From: Bin55 sp965205545 | GTDB taxonomy: Bacteria; Pseudomonadota; Gammaproteobacteria; Pseudomonadales; Azotimanducaceae | Assembly: GCA_965205545.1 (NCBI GenBank) | Contig: OZ242170.1 | Coordinates: 2,418,001 to 2,482,000 of the forward strand | DNA length: 64,000 bases | Direction: 5' to 3' | In this document: one piece after another, positions 44,722 through 53,057 of the stretch | Layout: each line of letters starts with the position of its first letter | Position numbering within the stretch: the first letter of the stretch is position 1 | Notes under the pieces: model-generated | What the model was told of the DNA's origin: nothing | Seen by the model: only the letters and a program-made list of their open reading frames with translations | The model's database searches: none | Translations under genes and position numbers: made by a program

Positions 44722-45549
44722 CTAGCGTTCACGGTAGTTTTCCAGAGCTCGTTGAACCATGGGGCGTCCTTTACCACTGTAGTGGCGAAGTGCAAAGTCT
44801 TCATCTTGCTCTGCTTCAACCGAAAGCATGTGCATGAGATGGGCTGAGGAAATGTGCGAATTAAATCCCTGCACATCCTGCATGTGGTTGACTGCCAATT
44901 TCGCCATGCGAAGTTGAAAGGGGTCGTTGCGCGCCACGCGTCGAGCGTAGTTCAACACACTTTCTCTCAAATCGCTGTCAGGCATAACGCGATTGACGAA
45001 TCCCATTCGTTGCGCTTCGTACGCATCTACAAACCTTCCTTCGAAAAGCAACTCCTTTACCTGACGAACGTGCACGTCCCACGGAATGCTGAAGTACTGG
45101 AAATTGCTGCCAAGAAACATTGCCGACTCCCCTGCATATACGACGTCCATGGCGCTCGCGACCATCCAGCCTCCGAAGATGCAGTAGCCGGTGACGCCCG
45201 CGATGGTGGGTTTGGGCACGTTCCGCCAACGAGTGGTCTTGTCCACGTAGTTTTCGCGTGAGTGTTGATAGCGTCCTCGCAGCCCTTGAGGGATTGGCCG
45301 GCTCTTGCGGTCTTGTAACTCGTCCGGTGTACCCAAGTCGTGTCCACTGGAAAAATGCTCGCCTGCGCCAAAGATCGCTACAACATGTACGTCTTGATCT
45401 TCAGACGCTTCTAGGAAAAGTTCGTCAAGTTGCTCAAGAACTTGCCGGCTTTGCGCGTTTCTGTATTGTTCGCGATTGATTGTGATTTCAGCGACGTAGT
45501 TATTTACTTCGTAAAGCACGTCGGTAGTGGTCTTCATAAGTGTGTCCAT
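44722..45549 (-). CDS. Crotonase-family protein (diverged)
   Basis: A 275-residue crotonase. CoA binding is suggested by GAGEHFSSGHDLGT and the oxyanion hole by GYCIFGGWMVASAMD. Neither catalytic glutamate is present: the first region reads FGGWMVAS and the second FLGSNFQYF. The Tyr- and Trp-rich active site (NFQYFSIPWDVH) is unusual and resembles a mycobacterial-type subgroup of enoyl-CoA hydratase-like proteins. The start could be ATG 45549 or ATG 45537. It converges on mnmH (14-base gap) and is in line with the hydrolase paralogue upstream. Substrate unknown. Confidence 0.8.
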   Translation of the reverse strand: MDTLMKTTTDVLYEVNNYVAEITINREQYRNAQSRQVLEQLDELFLEASEDQDVHVVAIFGAGEHFSSGHDLGTPDELQDRKSRPIPQGLRGRYQHSRENYVDKTTRWRNVPKPTIAGVTGYCIFGGWMVASAMDVVYAGESAMFLGSNFQYFSIPWDVHVRQVKELLFEGRFVDAYEAQRMGFVNRVMPDSDLRESVLNYARRVARNDPFQLRMAKLAVNHMQDVQGFNSHISSAHLMHMLSVEAEQDEDFALRHYSGKGRPMVQRALENYRER

Positions 45550-45606
45550 CCAAGAGATCGATCAGACTAAGGCAATCCTGTGACTGCTGTTGGTAAGACG
45601 GCCGGG

Positions 45607-46485
45607 CTATTTCTTTAGGAAATCGCCCAGTAGCCGAATGACTTCGTTCAATTGATCGTGGTGTGTCCAATGGCCAGCATTTTCCACCACAGATAGCTCA
45701 ACATCTCGAAAATGGCGAAGAGTATCGTCTTGTCCAATCCGATGCGGATACCCATGTCGAGAGTTGACGATTAAGACCGGACAAGAAATGAGCTTCCAAA
45801 GCGACATGGAATCTTCGTGTGTCACGTCGTAGGGGCTAGCTGATCGAGTGTAGTTGTCGAATTTCCAGGAATAGGTCCCGTCTTCGTTCTGGTTGCTTCC
45901 GTGAATTGTCAAGTATCTTGCCTGTTCCGGTTCGAGATGTGGATTGGCGGTTTGCATTCGCTGGTAGGCGTCCTCGACGCTCTTGTATCTCTTGGGAATG
46001 CGACCGGCCAAATCGCGGTTACTCGCGATCCAGTGGGACAGTCGTTCTCGAGGCCTGTCCTTGAACGGATCAGGGTACAGTCCAATTGGCTCGATCATGG
46101 CCAAGCGACCGACGCGATCCGGGTAGATCCCTGCAAACAACGCGGCAATTGTTCCGCCCATCGAGTGAGCAACGATGTTTGCGTTGTCGAGATTGGCTTG
46201 TCGCACCAGCTGCTCTATATCGCAAACGTACTCTAGGAGGGAATAGGTGCTGCCGGTGGACCAATCTGAGTCGCCATGCCCACGAAGATCGGGAACCACA
46301 ACGTGAAAGTCTCTTTGAAAAGCTTGCGCAACGCGGTCCCAGGAACGGCTGTGGTCGCGTATGCCATGGATGAGCAGCACATGGGGAAGATGATCGTTGC
46401 CCCAATCGATGTATTGCAATCGCAGACGCTGCGAAAAGTATGTGTGTGTTGTAGGGCTTTGAGGTTGCAGTCGCTTCTTGTTCAC
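45607..46485 (-). CDS. Alpha/beta hydrolase (paralogue 2)
   Basis: A 292-residue alpha/beta hydrolase closely related to the gene at 31123-31998. It shares TYFSQRLRLQYIDWGND, PDLRGHGDSDW, AHSMGGTI with the nucleophile Ser, the long LTIHGSNQNEDGTYSWKFDN block, and NAGHWTHHDQL with the catalytic His. The C-terminal third is the more divergent part. The start is GTG. It is upstream of the crotonase gene in the same direction (57 bases), so an acyl-CoA or ester catabolic role is plausible. It is separated from the SRPBCC gene by 47 bases. Confidence 0.87.
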   Translation of the reverse strand: MNKKRLQPQSPTTHTYFSQRLRLQYIDWGNDHLPHVLLIHGIRDHSRSWDRVAQAFQRDFHVVVPDLRGHGDSDWSTGSTYSLLEYVCDIEQLVRQANLDNANIVAHSMGGTIAALFAGIYPDRVGRLAMIEPIGLYPDPFKDRPRERLSHWIASNRDLAGRIPKRYKSVEDAYQRMQTANPHLEPEQARYLTIHGSNQNEDGTYSWKFDNYTRSASPYDVTHEDSMSLWKLISCPVLIVNSRHGYPHRIGQDDTLRHFRDVELSVVENAGHWTHHDQLNEVIRLLGDFLKK

Positions 46486-46532
46486 TGGCGCGGAATGAAA
46501 TTTGACTTATTGGATGCCGATATTGAGCGAGT

Positions 46533-47222
46533 TCAGCCGTTGCTCTTTTCGTGAAACGCGACTACGAGGTCCGAGTACATTCGGACTAAGGGACCGTACC
46601 TCGCTTTTGGTTGTTCGTCCCGCGCATAGGCTTCCAGGCTGTCTGAGCCGCTGTGCCATCCTGCAAGAACCCCTGCCCAATGTGTGCCCGGTCCACCTGG
46701 TTGCTGACTCCCTATCTCGTCTAATTCAGTTTTGACATGGCCGGGGACTTCAAGATGGTCAGGCAAGTAGTCAATTATTCGGGCCAAGGTCTGCTGTTGG
46801 CCTGCGGACTCAATTTGGAATTCTGAGTAGCCGCCTTCATCGGCGCGAAATCGAATGCAACTGAAGTTTTCTAGCTTCTCGATCACTCCACCCCAGGTTG
46901 GAAACTCAAACCTCCCGCCAACTCGCAGTTCCAATTTAGTATCGAACATCCAGGTGCTCAATTCCTCAGCAACTGAGATGAATTTCCACGCAGTGGGCAA
47001 ATCGACTCTCAGATTTCTGGTAAACGCCAATGTGCTTGCGTTGAGCAAAACGCAACAATTGCGAGCGTATTGCATCAGTTCGTTCCAATCCTCAAACCCG
47101 TACTCTCTTGCCAGAGACTCTTGACCAGAACTTGGGTCGCCGGATGTACCGATTCCCCTGTTCGCGGCATGATCGGTCAAGAATTGAAGGGTAACTGTTT
47201 CAGATAAGAGTGGCCTGGCCAT
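46533..47222 (-). CDS. SRPBCC/AHSA1-like domain protein
   Basis: A 229-residue protein. The C-terminal two-thirds fit an AHSA1-type START/SRPBCC fold: LRVDLPTAWKFISVAEELSTWMF, GGRFEFPTWGGVIEKLE, and an ending HWAGVLAGWHSGSDSLEAY. The N-terminal 60 residues include AREYGFEDWNELMQYAR, a pattern common in small bacterial ankyrin-like or AraC-associated proteins (the "reygf.sW..l" motif). The fold binds hydrophobic ligands or stabilises toxins; the function here is unknown. ATG 47222 was chosen; a TTG at 47243 is possible. Confidence 0.65.
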   Translation of the reverse strand: MARPLLSETVTLQFLTDHAANRGIGTSGDPSSGQESLAREYGFEDWNELMQYARNCCVLLNASTLAFTRNLRVDLPTAWKFISVAEELSTWMFDTKLELRVGGRFEFPTWGGVIEKLENFSCIRFRADEGGYSEFQIESAGQQQTLARIIDYLPDHLEVPGHVKTELDEIGSQQPGGPGTHWAGVLAGWHSGSDSLEAYARDEQPKARYGPLVRMYSDLVVAFHEKSNG

Positions 47223-47423
47223 AGGATGGGTGGTCCGAACCAAAATGGCGGGGGAACATTAAACCCGTTTGGGGTTGTGGTTGCTAGGGAAAGCTGTAAT
47301 TGTCAACGGATGTGCTTGACTCACAATTGCCATTGAGGTTAGTTATTCCTGAGATTTAATGAACGATTGGGCATTGGCATTGTCATATTCGACCTCTGAA
47401 GTTTGTGTAAAAGAACCGAAGAC

Positions 47424-48653
47424 ATGAATGGGTTCGCTAGCGACTCGTCGAAGCTGAAGGTCTGGGACGAGGGAGTGGCAATTGAAGAGCAAGCGCTACA
47501 GCAAGCGCGCAACGCCTCGCAACTTGACGTTGTGATGCACCACGTTGCACTGATGCCAGATGCACACTTTGGCAAGGGAGCAACTGTTGGCTCCGTTATT
47601 GCCACTCGTACTGATGCCATTATTCCTGCGGCTGTTGGCGTTGACATTGGCTGCGGGATGATTGCTCAGCGCACTACGATGGACGCTGCTGATCTTCCCG
47701 ACAACCTCCACGAGACTCGTTTGCATCTTGAAAAGAGAATTCCTCATGGACGCACTTCGGGAGGGCGACGAAGGCACGACCGAGGTGCCTGGGGCGAGCC
47801 CCCTAGGTTCGTAGTAGACGCCTGGAACGCGCATTTGGCCGAAGGTTTCGAGAATGTTGTGTCGCGTCAGCCCAAGCTGGGTAATGCGAACTCCATCCAT
47901 CACTTGGGAACAATGGGAACGGGCAATCACTTTCTAGAAATTTGCTTTGACGAGCGAGACCGCGTGTGGTTCATGTTGCACAGTGGTTCACGTGGCATTG
48001 GTGCGGCCATCGGGAACTTCTACATAGCAAAGGCAAAGGAATTGATGGGTGAACGGCTGGGAAGCCTGCCTGATGCGGATCTGGCCTACCTAGTCGACGA
48101 CCGATCGGGAATGGACGCCTTTTCGGAATATGTTGCGGCGGTCGAGTGGGCGCAAACCTTCGCGCGCATCAATAGGCAATTGATGATGGATCGGGCGATT
48201 CAAACCGTGCGACGAATGAACCGATTCCCCTCGTTTGAGGTGGTCGAGCGTGCCGTGAATTGTCACCACAACTACGTCCAACGCGAAAGTCACTTTGGCA
48301 TGGAGTGTTGGGTCACCCGCAAAGGAGCGATTCGCGCAGGCAAGGGCCAGTTGGGAATCATTCCGGGCAGCATGGGAACCCGCTCGTACATAGTTCGTGG
48401 CAAGGGCAACAGCGAATCGTTCGAGTCGTGCTCTCATGGAGCAGGTAGGCGAATGTCCCGAAACCGCGCCCGAAAGACTGTCAGTGTTGATAGTCACGAA
48501 CAAGCGCTGCGCAAAGTCGAATGTCGCAAAGACGCAAGTACGTTGGATGAGACTCCATCCGCATACAAGGACATTGACGCGGTGATGGAGGCGCAGCGTG
48601 ACTTGGTGGAACCAGTCCACACATTGAGGCAAGTCCTCTGCGTCAAGGGCTAA
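47424..48653 (+). CDS. rtcB: RNA-splicing ligase RtcB
   Basis: Joins RNA 2',3'-cyclic phosphate ends to 5'-OH ends with GTP. Manganese ligands and core motifs are visible: MPDAHFGKGATVG, VDIGCGM with its Cys ligand, GTMGTGNHFLEI, MLHSGSRGIG, and the guanylylated His in SCSHGAGRRMSR. It is 409 residues, close to the E. coli enzyme (408). The ATG at 47424 is preferred over a TTG at 47403. It is divergent from the SRPBCC gene over about 200 bases. No RtcA or RtcR neighbour is present, so it is not the classical rtc operon. Confidence 0.93.
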   Translation: MNGFASDSSKLKVWDEGVAIEEQALQQARNASQLDVVMHHVALMPDAHFGKGATVGSVIATRTDAIIPAAVGVDIGCGMIAQRTTMDAADLPDNLHETRLHLEKRIPHGRTSGGRRRHDRGAWGEPPRFVVDAWNAHLAEGFENVVSRQPKLGNANSIHHLGTMGTGNHFLEICFDERDRVWFMLHSGSRGIGAAIGNFYIAKAKELMGERLGSLPDADLAYLVDDRSGMDAFSEYVAAVEWAQTFARINRQLMMDRAIQTVRRMNRFPSFEVVERAVNCHHNYVQRESHFGMECWVTRKGAIRAGKGQLGIIPGSMGTRSYIVRGKGNSESFESCSHGAGRRMSRNRARKTVSVDSHEQALRKVECRKDASTLDETPSAYKDIDAVMEAQRDLVEPVHTLRQVLCVKG

Positions 48654-48790
48654 CGTTTGGGTAGCGCCTGCGTTGTTCGGGTTGGTCGAGGCTTGGCGTC
48701 GACTTGAAGCTGCGAATTGTCGCGATTGTTCTAAGTGAATCAAATTTGCTCTAGGATGAAGAGGACTCAAGTGCGCCCTTTTGCAAAAAG

Positions 48791-48807
48791 TGTTACTTTT
48801 GGTAACA
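48791..48807. promoter_or_regulatory. Palindrome, possible operator
   Basis: TGTTAC, a 5-base spacer and GTAACA form a perfect 6-bp inverted repeat, typical in size for a dimeric repressor site. It lies 214 bases before the crotonase start, so any link to that gene is uncertain. Confidence 0.35.
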
Positions 48808-48898
48808 TAACTGTGCAGATAACTTTGGATTGCTTTTTTGGAATCTCTAAAACGGCGCCCTCAAAACATTTGCCGTTGAAGAAGTTGCTGCTCGCTCC

Positions 48899-48947
48899 GC
48901 AGGTTGAGGCGGCCTCTATCCCTCCCAACCCCACCGCCTCGACCTGC
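48899..48947. repeat. Long inverted repeat, possible structured RNA
   Basis: Arms 48899-48912 and 48934-48947 pair over 14 bases with a single G-T wobble; the loop is 21 bases, rich in C and T, with CCTCCC matching the anti-Shine-Dalgarno sequence. It could be a terminator stem, an sRNA or a regulatory hairpin; no T-run follows on the plus strand. Confidence 0.45.
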
Positions 48948-49020
48948 AAACCCTCCCAGATCGTTTTGGATCGCGTCAAATAGAATTCCCTGCAAGAATG
49001 GCTTCAGGCGGGTACTGCTG

Positions 49021-49824
49021 ATGGAGCAACTCAATTACAGAAACTTGACGGTCGAAAAGCAAAACGAAATTGCGGTCGTAGCATTCAACAGGCCTCGCAA
49101 GGCCAATGCGCTTGATCGCGAGCATCTAGAGGAGATTGAACAGGTTGCGCATTCGTTTGGCGACGATCCTCAAACGAGAGTGATCATATTCACTGGCAAG
49201 GGCAAGCACTTTTCCTCCGGGGCGGATCTATCGCCTTCTCCCAATCCCGTCGACCAGCAAGCGACGTTGGTGCTGCGACGACGTCGCGCACGAATTGGCG
49301 AGAGAGCGGTTCGTGCCATTTTCAACATTGATCAGGTGACCATTGCAGCCTGGAATGGCGCTGCCATGGGCGGCGGAGCGTGCTTGGCCACGGCAATGGA
49401 TTTTCGTATCGGTGCATCCGATTGCTTCATGCAATATCCAGAAGTGGAAATTGGCGTGAATCTCATGTGGAAGAGCCTACCGCTACTCGTCCATCTGGCG
49501 GGTCCAGCACGAGCCAAGCGTCTGGTGGCGGGCGGCGAGAGGATCCACGCGGAAGAACTGCTCTCCTGGGGCATTCTGGATAGAGTGGTCCAAAGCGATG
49601 ATCTAATGAACGCCGCAATGGAGTGGGCGAAACGCTATGCCCGCATGCCACCCATTCCCCAGCAAATGATCAAGCAAAGCGTCAACGCCATCGTTTCTGC
49701 ACACGATGCTTCTGTCATGCACATGGACGTGGACCAAAACCTGCTGAATGCAACTACTCAGGACCGAAGGACCGCGATCCGTGCCTATCTAGATGGATCG
49801 ACTCCGTCGTTTACGGGCGACTAG
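49021..49824 (+). CDS. Crotonase-family protein with one catalytic glutamate
   Basis: A 267-residue crotonase. The CoA-binding segment is KHFSSGADLSP and the oxyanion hole is AAMGGGACLATAMDF. The first catalytic glutamate is replaced by Cys (GGGACLA), while the second is retained in QYPEVEIG. This single-glutamate pattern occurs in enoyl-CoA isomerases and related members. The ATG at 49021 gives the normal N-terminus (MEQLNYRNLTVEKQ); the longer frame reads through the hairpin region and is proline-rich. It ends 23 bases from the convergent ileS gene. Confidence 0.82.
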   Translation: MEQLNYRNLTVEKQNEIAVVAFNRPRKANALDREHLEEIEQVAHSFGDDPQTRVIIFTGKGKHFSSGADLSPSPNPVDQQATLVLRRRRARIGERAVRAIFNIDQVTIAAWNGAAMGGGACLATAMDFRIGASDCFMQYPEVEIGVNLMWKSLPLLVHLAGPARAKRLVAGGERIHAEELLSWGILDRVVQSDDLMNAAMEWAKRYARMPPIPQQMIKQSVNAIVSAHDASVMHMDVDQNLLNATTQDRRTAIRAYLDGSTPSFTGD

Positions 49825-49846
49825 ACAACTGATGGCGGCTAATTGG

Positions 49847-52800
49847 CTAGACCGGTTCGATTCCGTAGCGGAATTGCTGACCTTCCAATTCGATGCAATG
49901 AAGTAATTCAGTACTAGGTTGCATCTGCACTGCAAGGATTTCACTGCATATGTACTCTCGATGTTCGAGAACTAGCTTCTCAAGACGATCGGTCGATTGG
50001 TAGTAGAGCTTTATGCGGTCAGTGACGTTGAAGTCCAGCTCTTTTCGAGTTAGTTGAATCCTATGCACGATTTCTCGAGCGATGCCTTCGTCTTTCAATT
50101 GCTGATTAAGAGTGAAATCGAGGTCGATGGAAATCAAACTATCGGAGATTACCGAGGAATCTGCATGCGCTTCACGAAAGACGTGAATCTCATCCAGAGT
50201 AAACACTTCTCCAGCCAATTCGACTGAGCCTTCGTTTTGGAATCTTTCCAATTCTTCTGAGTCGAGCGCTTGAATGCAGGCTTGGATCTCTTTCATACGC
50301 TTGCCCAGACGCTTTCCCAGTACAGGAAAGTTCGGTTTCGCATACCACTTGATGTACTTGCCTTCGTCAGTGTCGTAGGTGACCTCCTTGACATTCAGTT
50401 CTGTTTTGATGTAGCTCTCAAGCGAACGGATATCGTCGAGGATTTTGCTGTCTCGATGTATTACGACAAGGCGGGAAAGAGGGACTCTCAGAGAGACTTT
50501 CTTCGATTCTCGCTGCTTTCGACCCAACAATACGATTTGCTGCATTCTTGAAACGGTTGCTTCGAGGGTGGTGTCTCGCAAACTTACATCGGGCTCGGGG
50601 TAGTCACAGAGGTGAACAGAGTGTGGCCAAGTCTTGCGATCGTTTAGATCGCCAAGTCGTTGATACACATGCTCGGAGAAGAAGGGAGCGCAAGGCGACA
50701 TCGCCAACGTCAAATCGCAAACTGCGGAGTAGAGAGTGCTATATGCGGAGATCTTGTCGTGCGTGAGTCCCTCGCCCCAGTATCTCGACCTATTCAGCCG
50801 TATATACCAGTTCGTCAATTCCTCAATGAACTCGAAGAGTTTGGGGACAACGTTGTCCAAGCGATATCTCTCCATCTCCGCGGCAATCGATGTCTTTAGT
50901 GTTTGCAATCGAGACAGAATCCAACGATCCAAGATCGTAGCGTGTTCAAAGCTTGTTTGACTCGTAGTCCATCCATCGATCTTTGCGTAGAGGTCCAGGA
51001 AGGAATGAGCATTGCGCCAGGGAAGCAATGCACGTCGGGTCATTTCTCTAACTCCGGAATCCAGGAATCGCTGCTCCTCACCGCGTACCAATCCCGAGTT
51101 GATCAGGTAGAGGCGGAATGCGTCGGCACCGTGTTTGCGCATGAGCACTTCAGGGTCGGTGTAATTTCCGATGCTCTTTGACATTTTCTTGCCGTCCGCC
51201 GCCAAGACCAATCCATTAACGATTACATTTTTGAATGCTGGCTTGTTGAACAGAGCCGTGCTGAGAGCGATGAGCGTATAGAACCAACCGCGGGTTTGAT
51301 CTAGTCCCTCGGCGATGAAGTCTGCGGGAAATCCGCGTTCGAACACTTGTTTGTTCTCGAAGGGATAGTGCTTTTGTGCATAGGGCATTGAGCCGGACTC
51401 GAACCAGCAGTCCAGCACCTCGGGAATACGCCGATATGTTCCCGGCTCATCCGGGCGTTGAAACGTTAAGCCATCAACGCTCTCACGATGCAGGTCGTCA
51501 GGATTCTTCCCTGTCAATGCTTCAAGTTCCTGGCGTGAACCAATACAGACGAACGAACCTGACTGATCGTTTTCCCAGATTGGGATGGGAGTGCCCCACA
51601 CTCGGTTTCGAGAAATGCACCAATCAATGGCATTTTCTAGCCAATTGCCCATGCGGCCGTCTTGAATATGGTCCGGTACCCACCGAATGGCCTGATTGGA
51701 TTCCCGCAACGAATCGCGTATGTCTGCTATGCGAACAAACCAGGACGGCACAGCTCGATAGATCAATGGAGAATTCGATCGATAGCAATAGGGGTAGCTG
51801 TGCTGAATTACATCGTGCTCAAGTACGGAGTTGCGTTGCTTTAGCCAGTCGATGATGTTGGCATCGGCATCCTTTACAAACTGGCCTGCGAAGTCGGTAA
51901 CCTCGCTCTCGAAAACTCCAGACATAGAAACTGGGCACACGAAGGCATCGATTCCTTGCTCCTGCGCAATGCGATAGTCATCCTCGCCGAATGCGGGTGC
52001 TTGTTGGACAACTCCAGTTCCATCTTCGTCCGTGACGTAGTTGTCTCCAACAACACGAAAAGCTCCCTTTGACGATAGATGTGCGAAGTATGGGAAGAGT
52101 GGCTCGTACCGTCTGCCGATCAGATTGGCTGCGTCGACTCGCTCTTCGACGACAAAATCATGTCGAGTCTGATAAGCGGGCAGTCGTGCCTCTGCCATGT
52201 AAATTCGTTTTTGCGTCTGAGTATCGCGCACCTTCACGTAGGCGATATCAGTGCCAACACAGAGTGCGAGGTTTGAAGGTAATGTCCAAGGTGTTGTAGT
52301 CCACGCGCTGACAAAGGCCTCTTCGTCTAGCAGTTTGAACAGGACAGTGATGGATGGGTCCTGAACGTCTTGATAATTCGAGCTTGCTTCAAAATTGGAG
52401 AGTGGCGTGGCAAGTGCTGTCGAGACCGGCATGACTTTGTTTCCTCTATAGATCATTTCACGATCCCAAAGCGATTTGACCACCCACCACACGGATTCCA
52501 TGAAATCTGCGTCCATGGTCTTGTAGTCGTTATCGAAATCGACCCAGCGTCCCAATCGTGTAACGATCGAGCGCCACTCCTTTACGTATCGTTCAACGAT
52601 TCCCCGACACTCTTGGTTGTAGCCTGCCACGCCAAGTTCGGCGACAGCCTCATGCGCCGACATGCCAAGCTTCTTGTCTATTTCGTGCTCGATGGGTAGC
52701 CCATGGCAATCCCAGCCGAACCGACGCTCCACGTAGCGACCTTTCATGGTCCAGTAGCGAGGAATGATGTCCTTGATTACAGAAGCAAGGAGATTTCCGT

Positions 52801-52972
52801 GATGTGGTAGTCCCGTAGCGAATGGTGGTCCGTCGAAGAATACGTACTGCTTGCCGTCCTTCCTTCGAGAAAGCGACTCCTCGAATGTTCTGTTCTGTTC
52901 CCACACCTCAAGAATTTCACTTTCCATTTCTGGAAAGGAAAATGCGGGTCGATCTTCTTGTGAATTTGACAT
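49847..52972 (-). CDS. ileS: Isoleucyl-tRNA synthetase, type 2 (eukaryote-like)
   Basis: A 1041-residue class I aminoacyl-tRNA synthetase that charges tRNA-Ile. The N-terminal catalytic core begins with DGPPFATGLPHHGNLLAS; the HIGH-type motif reads HHGN (residues 57-60) instead of the usual HxGH. The core continues RRFGWDCHGLPIEHEIDKK, a hallmark of the eukaryote-like IleRS2 clade. The KMSKS motif is intact near residue 595 (DGKKMSKSIGN). The CP1 editing domain is between them, and the long C-terminal anticodon region follows. This clade tends to be naturally insensitive to mupirocin. Gammaproteobacterial ileS is normally type 1, between ribF and lspA; this one is alone and probably acquired. 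Start ATG 52972. Confidence 0.94.
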   Translation of the reverse strand: MSNSQEDRPAFSFPEMESEILEVWEQNRTFEESLSRRKDGKQYVFFDGPPFATGLPHHGNLLASVIKDIIPRYWTMKGRYVERRFGWDCHGLPIEHEIDKKLGMSAHEAVAELGVAGYNQECRGIVERYVKEWRSIVTRLGRWVDFDNDYKTMDADFMESVWWVVKSLWDREMIYRGNKVMPVSTALATPLSNFEASSNYQDVQDPSITVLFKLLDEEAFVSAWTTTPWTLPSNLALCVGTDIAYVKVRDTQTQKRIYMAEARLPAYQTRHDFVVEERVDAANLIGRRYEPLFPYFAHLSSKGAFRVVGDNYVTDEDGTGVVQQAPAFGEDDYRIAQEQGIDAFVCPVSMSGVFESEVTDFAGQFVKDADANIIDWLKQRNSVLEHDVIQHSYPYCYRSNSPLIYRAVPSWFVRIADIRDSLRESNQAIRWVPDHIQDGRMGNWLENAIDWCISRNRVWGTPIPIWENDQSGSFVCIGSRQELEALTGKNPDDLHRESVDGLTFQRPDEPGTYRRIPEVLDCWFESGSMPYAQKHYPFENKQVFERGFPADFIAEGLDQTRGWFYTLIALSTALFNKPAFKNVIVNGLVLAADGKKMSKSIGNYTDPEVLMRKHGADAFRLYLINSGLVRGEEQRFLDSGVREMTRRALLPWRNAHSFLDLYAKIDGWTTSQTSFEHATILDRWILSRLQTLKTSIAAEMERYRLDNVVPKLFEFIEELTNWYIRLNRSRYWGEGLTHDKISAYSTLYSAVCDLTLAMSPCAPFFSEHVYQRLGDLNDRKTWPHSVHLCDYPEPDVSLRDTTLEATVSRMQQIVLLGRKQRESKKVSLRVPLSRLVVIHRDSKILDDIRSLESYIKTELNVKEVTYDTDEGKYIKWYAKPNFPVLGKRLGKRMKEIQACIQALDSEELERFQNEGSVELAGEVFTLDEIHVFREAHADSSVISDSLISIDLDFTLNQQLKDEGIAREIVHRIQLTRKELDFNVTDRIKLYYQSTDRLEKLVLEHREYICSEILAVQMQPSTELLHCIELEGQQFRYGIEPV

Positions 52973-53057
52973 GGCCTTAAATTGCAATTGCTCAATGTGA
53001 GCTGTGGAGCGATGCACTCGCGAGTGCATCGAGGGAGTTCTTCGTGAGCGAGCTGGG

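Larger units (their letters stand above)
48654..49020. other. Intergenic region with two inverted repeats
   Basis: A 367-base gap between rtcB and a crotonase gene. It holds a short palindrome (48791-48807), a T-rich stretch near 48832-48838, and a long imperfect hairpin (48899-48947). A short minus-strand frame of 70 codons exists but has no recognisable features. I see no tRNA. Confidence 0.5.
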
